A stretch of 64,000 nt of DNA from NCBI RefSeq assembly GCF_030272615.1, contig NC_081413.1:103314239-103378238 (forward strand), given 5' to 3'. Source of the DNA: Cryptomeria japonica (Eukaryota; Streptophyta; Pinopsida; Cupressales; Cupressaceae). The position numbers and the translations under genes were made by a program. Of the stretch, positions 50,201 through 61,309 are shown piece after piece; the stretch's first letter is position 1; each line of letters starts with the position of its first letter. The notes under the pieces are model-generated. The model was not told the DNA's origin. It worked only from the letters and a program-made list of their open reading frames with translations, and searched no databases.

Positions 50201-53200
50201 TACTACCATCCGGTTTTGATACTGGAACGATATTGGATATCCACTCTGCATAGTCAATGGGTCGGATGAATCCGACGTCTAATAATTTTTTTAATTCAGT
50301 TTTGACCATGAGTGCCACCTGTGGATTCATCTTTCGTAGCTTTTGCTTGACTGGCTTAACTCTGGTAGAGATGGACAAATGATGCATGATTAAGTGTGGA
50401 TCTACTCCAGGCATATCAGCATATGACCAAGCAAAGTTGATTTGTTGTTCTTTAAAGAAGATGATGAATGCCGATCTTTCTACCTCTGTCAGAGATTCTG
50501 CAAGATGTATATTTCTGGCTGCTTCTGTGGTACCAATGTTGATTGATTGAGTAGGATCAATCAATATGGGCGATTGCTCATGAAAGTGCTCAGGAAGGGT
50601 GTCAAGTATCTCATCGTTAGGTGCCTTAAAAAGGTTTTCACCCTCCGATGCATCCTTTATTTTTACTTTTTTGTGATCTAGAGCTGCCATTGACTGGTTT
50701 TCAGCATTAGATTCGTTATTTGATGCATTTTTGCGACTGAGAGACTTGGCACTCCCTGATTGACAGATATCATTATTTCGGTCACTGGTAGAGCTTGTTT
50801 CCGGATTTACGGTACATAGGTAATGGACAATAGATGCATCATCTAGAAAAATTGGTATATCATTTGTTTCAGGTTCGTCCCAGTCGATGAGGTTAGGAAA
50901 GACAAGTGGTAAGGAATCGTTGGGTGGATCAAGTTCGGCTACCGTAAGTGTTAGGATAGAGTTTTCATCGTGTTGGGTTTTTGGTTTAAAGAAATTTAGG
51001 ATTGCGTCGAGGTCCTCGATGGTATCATCTTCCACATAGATTTGTTCATAATGTTTCTGTTCACTTTCCGGAGCGTCATAGATATGTTGTGGTCCAAATT
51101 CAAGAGGTCTATCCTCTGCGTTATGTTCTTCCTGAGAAAGGGATATAGAATCAGTATCATCCAGGATATCAGTAGTAGCATTGGAGCAGGTACCCCATTC
51201 ATATTCATTGGAATCTGTTTCATAGGCATCATCCCAGATTCTATCTGTGCTGTAAACAGGGGTGTTGTACGGTGAAAACAAATCTTTGATGATGGATACT
51301 ATTTTGATATTTTGTGTTGATTCTGTATCAGATCCATCTTCTACTTGCTGGATTTGTTCATAGACTGTGCTTCGTCGGGGAGGAATAACGGTATTTGAAG
51401 ATGTCCTGATTTGTTCTTGAGATATTGGTGTTTGAATATGAGCTACTGCTGCAGATAGGGCCTTCTTATGACTTAGAAGTTTTTCCTGATGTAACTTCTG
51501 ATCTTGACGTTCCCGTGCCTTGCAGATTGTTTCTGCTGATTCAAAAAGTGCTTCTTGCCAGGATTCTTCTTTGTATGGTGTCTTTACTTTCCATTGAGGT
51601 TTGATAGGTAGGTGAGGCGGTCGCTTCAATAGGAATGTGAGTTTAGAACCCAATCCTGCTTTGTTTCTGCTAGGTTGTGAAGGAAGATTTATAGGTTCAG
51701 TGACTCCTTCTTTGCGTTTGCCAATGGGTCCTTTACCGTCATATCCCATTTGCTTCATGATTAAGTAGCCTTTTCCATACATGTGTGTTGGTAGAACAAT
51801 GTCTAGAGTAGCTGCTCTATGATTTTCTTCTTCATCTTTGTATAACCAGCTAAGAATATCTTTGTCTTCTGATTCATGTGCTAGAGTACCCAATTGGATG
51901 AAAGTACCATCAAATTTAGTGATGGGCTGAGTAGCCAGTTGTGTTGATGTAGTAGGCAAACCATGCGATCTAGGTGAGGTTGGCAATTTTGCCAAACATA
52001 AAGGCTCCAAAGAGTATTCTCCCATGCCTTGGTCTTTGATTTGCATTTTCTGCTTGAAGTCTCCCCATAAGGAGTTAGATTTTGCTGTATATGGATCTGA
52101 TGTTGACGATTGTTGCTTTTCTCTATTATGAGGAACCAAACTGTCCTGGGCTGCCCCCATTGCATTGCAATGGTGAAATGGATTATGATCAGCAGATATG
52201 GAGATTTCGTGTCCATCATAAGGAAACTTGACACACTGGTGATATGTAGAAGCGACTGCTTACATTTCATGTATCCAGGGTCGTCCTAACAAAATATTGT
52301 AGGTTAGATCAATATCTAAGACTTGACAAATAGTATCCTTTTGTACTGGGCCTACTTGAATAGGTAATATGACTGTGCCTTTAGAGGACCTTTCCTCATC
52401 ATCATATGCTTTTATGGTAATCTTTTTGCAAGGATCAATAGATTCTTCTGATAAGCCTAATGCACGGATAAGCTTTAAAGTACAGATATTAAGGCCGGCT
52501 CCTCCATCTATTAGGACTCTCTTGACTCGGTGTTTGCAAACAATGACTTCAATATGGAGAGGGGTATTATGCGGATGACTCAATGAGGTATTGTCATGCT
52601 CTGAGAAGGTGAGGTTATGAGATTCTATCATATGGGTGACCATGGCTTGAAATCTGTCTGTATCCAGATTTTGAGGTACATTTGTTTCCAATAATGCTTG
52701 CTCCAATATGTCTTTGTGCTTGGGTGATAGTTTTAATAATTCCAGGATAGATATCTGAGCTGGAGTCTTGCGTAGTTGGTTAACCAAGTCATATTGGATT
52801 TTAGGTGTGGTAGTTGTAGGTGTAGTATGTCCCTTCAAGACGTATTTCTGAGTGCGGGTTGTTACATTGACAGATTCATGATCATGCTGATCTCGGATGG
52901 TGATGACATTTACTTGATGATCTTCAGCTGATATATGATTGATAGTGTTATCGTAAATGTGATTAATACGAGCTCTGCGTGTATCATTTGAAGTTGATGC
53001 TCCATCTTTGTTGTAATTTGGGAGAGGATTTTTGAAGGCTTCGTGATCATTATTTGTTTTGAGACCATCCACCGTTAAGTCACCTCGATCAATCATGTCC
53101 TGGATTATGTGTTTCAATCTCATGCACTCGTTTGTTCTATGACCCTTGTTGTGATGGAAATCACAATAGTGTGAATCATTCCACCAAGGTGGTTTGACTG

Positions 53201-53798
53201 GGGGTTCATAATTGTTGATTGGTGGTAAAGAAAGAACCTTGTTTGCCAAAAGTTCTCTGAATGCGGATTCTAGTGATTGTCCCAGTGGTGTGAAGATACG
53301 CTTTTGGAAATTGTTTGTATTGTTGCGTGGATTGTTGTTAGGTCCTGGATTCATTTTTTTGCCTCGATTATCATTGGTGTTGTTGGTGTTGATTTGTCCT
53401 TGATCAGTGTTTTGCGCATACGTATTAGCACTGGGAGTAGCATTTTTAGCATTTTTCATGTTCTGAGGATTTCCAGATAATGCAAGCACTGGTTGTTTTG
53501 ATTTAGGATCATGTGGTTCATTGTTGCTTTTGTTTTTGTTTCGAGTCCAAAATCTAGATTTGTCAAAGTTGGTGTTGTTTTGGTTATTGTAGTTTGATGA
53601 ATTTGTTCCTTCCTTGTAGAATTTGAGTGTTCCCTTTTTGACACAAGCTTCCTCTACTTGAATGCCATTTTCAATCAATTTGGCAAAGGATGGTATGCAT
53701 TGAAGTTTGAGTCTGTAACTCATTTCGCCATTTAAGTTATCAATGAAAATTTCCATTTTCTCCTTTTCAGGAATATCGCGAGGATATCTGGATACCAT
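47274..53798 (-). pseudogene. E5 pol: zinc knuckle, protease, G-patch-like segment, RT, dual RNase H, integrase
   Basis: Same frame as the upstream gag ORF. In order: a CCHC-like knuckle (HYCDFHHNKGHRTNEC, about 53110-53165); protease LIDGGAGLN (about 52490-52515); a G-patch-like MGYDGKGPIGKRKEGVTEPI (about 51690-51770); RT (about 50340-49600) with intact YVDD (about 49885-49896); native RNase H (to about 49200); and a second RNase H with LYFDGSYTQ and YGDSQL. Integrase follows, with H-H-C-C (ICGTHSSG, KKCPKCQIH) and D-D-E (WGLDLVGK, IVTDNGRPF, NGQAEASNK). It ends at TAA 47274-47276. In-frame stops lie at 52260, 49284, 48729 and 47850. No frameshift at all. All catalytic residues I can check in RT and integrase are intact. 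Confidence 0.95.
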
Positions 53799-53810
53799 GC
53801 GTCGCCAATG

Positions 53811-54860
53811 CTAAAGGAATAACATGAATGTTTCATTGTTCTTTTGTTTGGTGTTGCAAACATCTAGCATGGTTATGGCATGTTGGATGTTGTAAGAATA
53901 GTGGGTGATGAATTTGTTAACCAATTCATCAAATGATCTGACAGGTGGTGTAATCTTGGATAACCATTCCATTGTTTGTCCTCCCAGGCTTCTTGGGAAC
54001 AACCTCATTAGATAAGTGTCATCATGAGCAAATTCAAGACTCATGGTGCAAAATTCTCGAACATAATCCCGAGGATCACTTTTCCCATCATATTTATCAA
54101 ATTTGGGAACGTCTGAGTTTGGAGGAAAAGGTACCATGTTTAATCTTCTGTCAAATGGATAAGGACAGATTTCGTTTATAGAATACCGCACTGTGGTCCC
54201 TTGTTGCATATCTTGTATTTGTCTTTGCAGCATTTGCATTTGTTGAGTAAGAGCAACCAAGGGCGCATTATCTTGCCGAGGGAAGAGTTCTTCCCTTGTA
54301 GTTGTTCTTAACTGAAAAGGTGTAGTAAATGGTATGTGTTGTTCTGGAGTTTCAAGTTCAGGTATTCGCATTTCTGGTATATGTTGCTCTGGAATATGTT
54401 GCTTAGGTATGCGAGTCTCTTCTTCTCTTTGTTGCTCTTGATATGTATATTTTTGAGACCTGGTTTGAAAGACGTTTGCGTTGAAATCTTCTGAAAGTTT
54501 AATGCCTTTACTTGTGTGCATCAACAGATATTTTTCCTCGTCATTTTCCATGAGCTTTTCGACAAGTTTTTGAAAGGAAGGATTTTCTTGACATTCCCGA
54601 AGAAGTGCGTCAGTAATTTCAGGTTCTTCTACGGGTGGAACTTCAAAAGGATTTGATAATCTGCGATTCATACTTGATTCTGCGTGTGTCTCGCTTTGTT
54701 TATCTCGTTGAGAGCGAGTGACAGGCATTTTAGTAGAAGCTTTCAGTGATGAAAGGAACAAAAGCCTCTTCGATGTGTCATTCGGGCGTTGGTGGTTCTG
54801 GTCGAGATGTGTTATATGTGATGCACTCGTCGGGTAAGAATGCTGGATTGATTTTCCCAC
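53811..54860 (-). pseudogene. E5 gag
   Basis: The most natural start is the Met at 54726-54728 (MPVTRSQRDK); the frame is open further upstream to 54860. The middle holds EQHIPE-type repeats and a Gln-rich coiled coil (TQQMQMLQRQIQDMQ). The capsid-like gag domain is at about 54140-53811 (FDKYDGKSDPRDYVREF, GGQTMEWLSKI, FVNKFITHYSYN-type helix) and continues past the stop into the next ORF. The stop TAG 53811-53813 sits in the middle of the conserved domain, in the same frame as pol, so it is a nonsense mutation rather than a natural gag end. Confidence 0.9.
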
Positions 54861-57805
54861 CTCGGTTTATCTTTTGATTAAAAGCAGACTTTTGACAGTA
54901 TGCTCTTGTTTTCAGGGGTTCTTTGTCAAATTCGCTAGATTTGTTTTGGATATAACGTTTGACGTGATGAAGAAATACCCGATGAGATTTGAAGAGTTGA
55001 CGATTGATATATAAAAACTTATTTCGCTTGATGAATTTGGAAAAGCTAGGTTGTTGTTTCTTCAACGTGATGTTACGATAGAGGTTCTTTCTTGTCAGAA
55101 TAAGGGGATTAGTCATGCAAGAGTGATCAATGATTTCCTTTGATTGGTTTGGATTCAGTTGATTCTTGTTTTGGAAATTTCAAATCTTACTTTATCAGAG
55201 TGAAGGCTGCCCCTTCACGATAAAGTGTGTCAAATGATATGGATAAAAGCTTCCCGATCTGGAAACTAGATTTGATGATTTGAGAATTTTTAGACAAGTG
55301 TTTGTGAGATAAAAAATCCGTAAGATGTTAAAGGATTTGATTGAGACTGATGATGAAAATTTTCCGGATTATGATAGGAGAGACGTCCTCTATTGTGCGA
55401 TTTGTTTCAGATTCTGACAACTTTGTTTGACACAAATTTAACTTGAGAAAAGTTTTCAATGGTTTGTTTTTGTCACTCTAGTTTGAAAAAAGATGAATTT
55501 TTGATGAAAAAGTCTTTTAAAATGTTTTTGAAATTTTCAAAAATTCTCAGTTTCAACTTTCTGTTTTTCGGCTTTTGTTCACGCGCTAGAACAGAGATTA
55601 GATGCGCTACTTAATTGCTTTGATGCGCTAAAGGAATGAGCACACGCGCTAATCTGCCCCAAGATACGAGCTAAAATTTAGATTTTGGAAAAATTTTGTT
55701 TTGACTGGTGAAAAATATACGCGCTAGACTGGGCTTCAAATGCGCTAACTGTTGGAAAATATGTGCTATAATATGATTTCTACGCGCTAAGATGTTTCTT
55801 TTACGCGCTAAAGTTAGGTCTGTTGAAAGTTACTGTTGAATTTTTTTAAAAAGTTACGCGCTACACTGGGCCTGACACGCGCTAGTTGTTTGAGTGGATG
55901 CGCTAGTGTATGTATGCTAAGCGCTAGGATGTGGCCGCCACACGCTAAAATAGGACTGTTGAAAATTGTTGTTTGAAAATTTTTGAAAAATTACGCACTA
56001 CACTGGGTTTGCTATGCGCTGACTGTTTTGTTTTGTGCGCTAATCTTTGATTCCTACGCACTAAGAGGTCGCTGAGATGCGCTAGACTGTGTTGTGGATG
56101 CGCTAAAGGATTGTATACTGGTTTACCTTAGGATTGAAACGCTACTGTTTTAACTGCACGCGCTAATTTGATGTTTGGATGTGCTAATAGAAGTGTTCCA
56201 CGCGCTAAGATGTTGCTCTTATGCGCTAGACTGCCCTGATTTTTCTGTTTAGGAGATTGTTTTGTGGATTTTGAATTTTGTTGAGAAATTTTCAAGTGTG
56301 ATGGATGATTTCTGAAATAACAAATGTAAGCACGGCACACAAAGTACAATTATTTTGCTTAATCTAACAGAAAGTGTATATTCTTGCGAGGATGTGTTCA
56401 AATCCCCAATGTTTTAACAAGTTTGGATACAAGTAAGACACTTCAGAAAAGACTCTTTATTCAAGGGTCATCAATAACATCATAGCCCACTAGTCTCGAT
56501 ACTCTGTCAGCTCAAACACCCGTGTCACCCCCTAGGGGGCGCCCGTTTTTTTGCCTTTTGCCAGAAGTTAACCCAAAGTGAATTGCTTCACAATTGAGTA
56601 GTTATCTTGGGAGATATATGGTGAGTAATCTTGGGGGTGGATTCTTCCCCACCCTTGCACTATGATGTTACAATGTTTGGTTACTGACTCGGCTCAAAGT
56701 TTCTAATTCTATGGTTCATAATCAGGCTTCCCGTTCGGCCGTCAGTGATAAACTCCCTCAGGAGGCTTCCCAACCTTTAGAACAAAGGCTTTACGTATCT
56801 CGAGGATACTGGGGGAAGGCTAATCACTGCGCGCAACCGTTGAAAAGGACTTTCATCACTTTCCACATTTGATTATAGTGGGTTGGAATTCTTGGCATCA
56901 GAGTCGTTCCCCACTTAGGTCGTTCCCTTCACACCGGCCATAAACGGCTTTAAGAGTTGATTGCAACTCCTCGGGAAGGCAGGCCTGCTAAAGGATTTAA
57001 ATGCTTTGAAATAACTGAAAGCAGTAAGAGTGGTCTAGATTTTTGATCACCCAGTTAAGGGGAGAGCATATTCCTACCACTTTCGAGACAGAGCAATCAA
57101 TGGTCAACAAAGCAAATTTTTCATTTTGGAGGTCAACAAAAGAAATCATTTTTTTTGTAGTTTGTAAAAATAAAATTCTTCGCTCTACCTGCAAGAAACC
57201 ATTGGAACCCTGCAAACAAACAAAAAGATAAAATGTCAGGTGATTCTGGAGGACTTCTACAAGTCTAAAATTTTAATTCGGTTACAATAATTTTTTATTT
57301 TATTTTTTGTTTTTGATGCGCTACAGAACAAACTGTACGCGCTACAATATATGTGCGATGCGCTAAACTTTATGATAGAAGCGCTACTCTGTTTTCTGGA
57401 TGCGCTGATCTGGGTGTTGGAAGCGCTACTCTGTGTTTGTCTTTTTTCTGCGAACAGATCTGCAAGGAAATTTTAAATTTGATGCGCTAATGTTTGAGTT
57501 CAAAGCGCTGGATTATGTATTACAAGCGCTAAAATGGGGTTTGGATGCGCTAATCTGTCAGGTCGATGCACTACTCTGTGTTTTGCCCGCGTCGAGACCT
57601 ACAGGAAAAATTTGTTAAACAAACTCATGCGCTAAGAAAAGGACTTCACGCGCTAAAACAGAGAGCCCACGCGCTAAACAGTAGGCTAGAAGCGCTAGAC
57701 TATTAGGCGGATGCGCTACTGTATGTTTTCGACGCGCTGATTCCTGTTTTCCGCGGACCTGCAAAAGTGATCAATTTAAAAAAATGATTTGTTATTTGGG
57801 GTAAA
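54861..57805 (-). other. E5 leader with two GCGCTA motif arrays
   Basis: Long untranslated leader. Motif arrays (plus strand ATGCGCTA or ACGCGCTA, that is TAGCGC on the sense strand) lie at 55580-56235 and 57315-57745. Between them, 56865-57095 is the block shared with the E3/E4 leaders. A 112-codon minus-strand ORF at 55116-54778 (basic, Lys/Asn-rich) overlaps the gag start in another frame. I see no domain in it and give it low weight. Confidence 0.75.
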
Positions 57806-57823
57806 GCCCCACGGTGTGCGCCA
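57806..57823 (-). other. E5 primer binding site, tRNA-Lys type
   Basis: The minus strand reads TGGCGCACACCGTGGGGC, four bases after the 5' LTR. From known plant lysine tRNA the perfect site would be TGGCGCCCACCGTGGGGC, so 17 of 18 match. Confidence 0.85.
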
Positions 57824-57827
57824 GAAA

Positions 57828-59294
57828 TGTACGCGGGAAAAGTGGGCTAATAAAAATTAATATGTGAAAATATTGTTAGAAACTAGTCCACACACACACA
57901 CAGGACTTCTTGATGCAAGCTATGGAGTAACGTAGTATTACTCAACTTCCCAAGGAGGGTCCCATGGTTCTCTATCTCACAATGTCCCTCAAACCAATGT
58001 TTTTGCTCTCAGATCACTGAGCAAAATGGTTTAGGGATGGCAAATATGAGAACGAGAGATGCTTTTGATTGATTTTTGTATGAGATGTGTTGTAAGCTAT
58101 GTATGATGCTAAAATGCAATAAACTAAATGATAAGATGACAAGATTAGTATGAATACTATCCTAGCATACTATATTTAGTATATGATTGAACTAAAATGA
58201 TAAAGAAAGTAATCTAAGCATGCATATTAGTCTAATTTATGATCTAAAAGAGGCTAAATAATGAGCATATATGAAATGAAAGCTTGAAAGAATTTGAGCA
58301 TAAGTGTAATGCTTCAAATTTGAAAGATGATTGTTAAGAATGGAGGAATGAGAGCTCTATTTATAGCAAAAATAGGGCAATGGATGGTCAGGATTGAAAG
58401 GTTTAATCAAGGGCCAGGTTTGAAAGTTGGGGATCCATGTGCACAATTTGTACCAATGAAATGGTGACAAGTGTCAACATAAGATTGGGTTGAGAGAAGA
58501 GGTTGGAGGCATTAAAGGCCTGAGAAGACCTCATGGTTATCTAAAGGCTAAGGGTCAAGTCTAAGTTAGGATTACCCACTGGATTAGGAGTTAATCCAAG
58601 GATAAACCTTTGTGCAAATGATTAAGAGATAATCATGGTCAAAGCATTAATGGCCTGATGAGACCCTTGGGTTGGATAGAGGTTGAGTCAAAACAAATGT
58701 TTTAACCATGTGGGAGGGTTTGAATTAACCATTAATGTTTATTGGAGACTTTAGGGATTAAGTGTTTGAAGGTTGGAAGCCTTTAATGGTTTTCAAAGAC
58801 TTTAAGGGTTTTAGTGGTTGAAGGTTGAAAACCTTCAATGGTTATCAAAGACTTTAAGGTTTTTGAGAAGTGACTTCCCTTTGCTTAGGGATGTGACAAA
58901 GTTTAGAGGAGGGTTAGGTTAATTAGAAGCAATTAGAAGATTCTAGAAGGGATTAGAAAGGGGTTTGGGATTTTGCAAGTGGATGGAGGGATAATAGGAT
59001 TTAATTGAATTAAATGATTTTCATTCAATTTGGTTGTAATTAAATAAATTTGATTTATTCAATTTGAGATAACTATTTAATTAAATTTGAATTTAATTAA
59101 AAGTGGATAGGGGATTTAATTGAATAAAATGATTTATTCATTAAATGGGTATAGTGAATTTAATTTAAATAAATTGAGTAACTTATTTAATTAAATAGAG
59201 GAATGTGGATAATTTAATTAAATTGGATTTAATCAAATAGAGAAATAAACATAAAATATTCATTTAGGAATATGGTCATTTTTATACGTCTACA
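57828..59294 (-). repeat. E5 5' LTR
   Basis: 1,467 bp, matches 41630-43096 along its whole length. The outer end reads TGTACGCGGG against TGTATGTGGG in the other copy, two C-to-T type differences. A TATA box on the minus strand (CTATAAATAGAGCTC) is near 58353-58367. Confidence 0.97.
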
Positions 59295-59299
59295 GTAAG

Positions 59300-59408
59300 T
59301 TCTCGCCTCATCAATGCTTGACCCTCATTCTTCATTCCACCTAGCCTACGGGTCTCAGGAATAGGCTAATGGACCACTCGAAGGACATCAACGAGAAGGG
59401 GACATTAC
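59300..59408 (-). repeat. E2 5' LTR, terminal piece
   Basis: Resumes the E2 LTR after E5 and matches 34996-35104. Ends GGGGACATTAC; the final A is changed. Confidence 0.92.
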
Positions 59409-59454
59409 CATGTTTTCTCGTGTAGATGATTCAGGTACTGTACTGCTAGATGTC
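59408..59454 (+). repeat. Right copy of the ~47-bp direct repeat flanking E2
   Basis: Counterpart of 7172-7217, with about four differences including one T insertion. Encodes the same E1 peptide stretch (VPESST). Confidence 0.85.
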
Positions 59455-61309
59455 TCTATGCTAGGTTCTTGCAGAAGTTGCCTCATGTCTTCAGCATCTG
59501 GTTCCATGATAGGAGATGTTGGTGGTCTCTTTCTTTTTTGAGGTGGAGAGAAATACATCTTTGTTGATGACTGATTTTGAGGTATGAATTTTGAGGGTAA
59601 CCTTGGCTTGTTCAATATATCCAATGTACGATGTCTAGTTTCTATTATTTGTGGCATATATTTATATCCCAAGCCTCAATTCTTTGGGTTTTCATGTGGT
59701 AAAATAGGTTCTAATATTCATTGCTTTTGTAGTCCTAATCCTATGGTGCCATCATACCCATGTTTTTGTAACATCTTGAAGTTGTTTCCATATTGATGTA
59801 GAGGTATCCTAGGTACTAACATGTCATCCTCCTCTCTGTATATCCAGTGATTGATATCTTCATTTAGAGATTCTTCTTGTAGGTCTCCCCATCTAATGAA
59901 AGAACAAGAATTTAAATATTTTACTATTTCTTTCCCTTTATCTTGCTTCGTTGTTGTGTTTTGAGGCTTCCCAAAGGACCTAGGAGAAAATGATAATTGT
60001 TTGCTATCTGATGTGCTTGAATTGGAATACTCTCCTCAACCAACTTCTCTAATATGCAAAGAATATGTGGTTGGTGTATTTTTCTCCGTTTCTTTAATTG
60101 ATAATGATTGCATTAGTAGGTGAATAGGAGCTTCCTCATTGTTTGGTACTTGATTGTCTAAGCTTGCCCTTAAATAATTACAGTGTTGAAAAGGGTTTGG
60201 GTCACCATGGATGGTGATCTCTATACCATTGTATGGGAACTTTACACATTGGTGAAAAGTTGATGGTACTGCTTGCATTGTATGTATCCATGGGTGACCT
60301 AACAACATATTGTACCCCAATTCTCTATCTAGGACTTAAAAGGTGATATTTGTTGTAGCTAGTCCCACTTGTACTGGAAAAGTCACCATACCTTTAGAAG
60401 GGCGTTCCTTGTCATCATAGGATTTTATATTGATTCTCTTAGTAGATTCAATATAATATTCAAAATATCCTAAAGCTTTGATCAAATGTAGAGTGCATAT
60501 GTTGAGGCTAGCGCCACCATCTATAAGTACTCTTCGAACCTTTTTTCGATCAATGAAAGCTTCCAAGTGCAACAAATCATTATGCATGAGTCAGTTTGTA
60601 GGGACATCCTATTCAATGAATGTTACCTTTGAAGCTGCCAAGTTTACCACCATTGATTGAAATGTGTTGTCATCAATATCTCTAGCAACAACCAAATCTT
60701 GTAAGGATTTATCTAGGACTGCTTTATGGGCTGGTGATATGCGCAATAACTCAAATATTGAAATTTGGTCTGGAGTTCGCTTCAACTGATCCACCATATT
60801 ATAGTTGCTAGTTATTGAAGGTTGGTTTGAAGGTACTCCTTGTAATGTGACTTTTGTTCTTCTAGTGATGACGACACAATCTCTACTTTTAGGATTCACT
60901 GTGATTGTAGCTACCATTTCATGTCCTTCATTTAGTGTATTAATGGCATAGTCAAATGCTACATTGGTATAATTTGCAGTATTGTTTTGTGCATTAGAAC
61001 TGGAAGCCTTTTCTTTGTCATGTTTGACAAAAGGATCTTTGAAAATGGTGTGATCTATGTTTGGTGCTTTATTATCCACAATAATGTAACCTTGATCAAT
61101 GAGATCTTGGATAAGGTTCTTCAATTTTTAGCAACTTGTTGTCTTCTAACCCTTATTGCGGTGATATTCACATAAATAATTGTCATTCCACCAAGCAAGC
61201 TTAAATGGACCTGGTTCATATGGCCTAGCTTTTGGTAAAGTTATGGCATTTCTTTGTATCAACTTCTTCAATGGTGATTCAATAGGTTCTTCGCGTTGAA
61301 ATGTGGCGA
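59408..61309 (-). mobile_element. E1 right part: gag C-terminus, protease, linker
   Basis: Upstream half of the E1 coding region, minus strand. A broken zinc-knuckle region is at about 61130-61200 (CEYHRNKG then a stop). A conserved linker is at 61124-60609 (LKRTPDQISIFELLRISP, matching RKTPAQISILELLKLSP in E5). Protease is at 60587-60336 (LIDGGASLNICTL), then GYNMLLGHPWIH (60320-60036). A G-patch-like HGYDGTIGLG lies near 59730-59785, and the linker runs to the E2 junction. Most pieces are in one frame with stops; several are CAA or CAG to TAA or TAG. The N-terminal gag is missing at 61309, where unrelated sequence begins. Confidence 0.88.

Larger units (their letters stand above)
41630..59294 (-). 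mobile_element. E5: 17.7-kb Tat-like Ty3/gypsy element with antisense PMD gene
   Basis: Flanked by gtaag (41625-41629 and 59295-59299). Two LTRs of identical length, 1,467 bp, differ by roughly a dozen to fifteen bases by eye, so this is the youngest-looking element here with E4. Sense direction is minus. Order: LTR, lysine-type primer site, long leader with GCGCTA arrays, gag-pol, non-coding region, antisense PMD gene, polypurine tract, LTR. The gag-pol frame is continuous except for five stop codons. Confidence 0.96.
7218..59408 (-). mobile_element. E2: chromodomain Ty3/gypsy element (chromovirus), split by E3 and E5
   Basis: LTRs of about 1.93 kb face each other once insertions are removed. 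The 3' LTR is 7218-7964 plus 33925-35104; the 5' LTR is 39814-41629 plus 59300-59408. Internal coding DNA (35105-39813) runs on the minus strand as gag, protease, RT/RNase H, integrase, chromodomain, then a polypurine tract against the 3' LTR. Without the nested E3/E4 and E5 the element is about 8.6 kb, a normal chromovirus size. LTR ends are TGTAATGTCCCC and GGGATATTGCA in the sense direction. By eye the LTRs differ at about 7% over their first 150 bases. It is flanked by 46/47-bp direct repeats instead of a 5-bp duplication. Confidence 0.9.

Noticed and set aside
54778-55116. 112-codon basic ORF before E5 gag
   Set aside because: No recognised motif, overlaps the gag frame; mentioned in the leader entry but not called as a gene.
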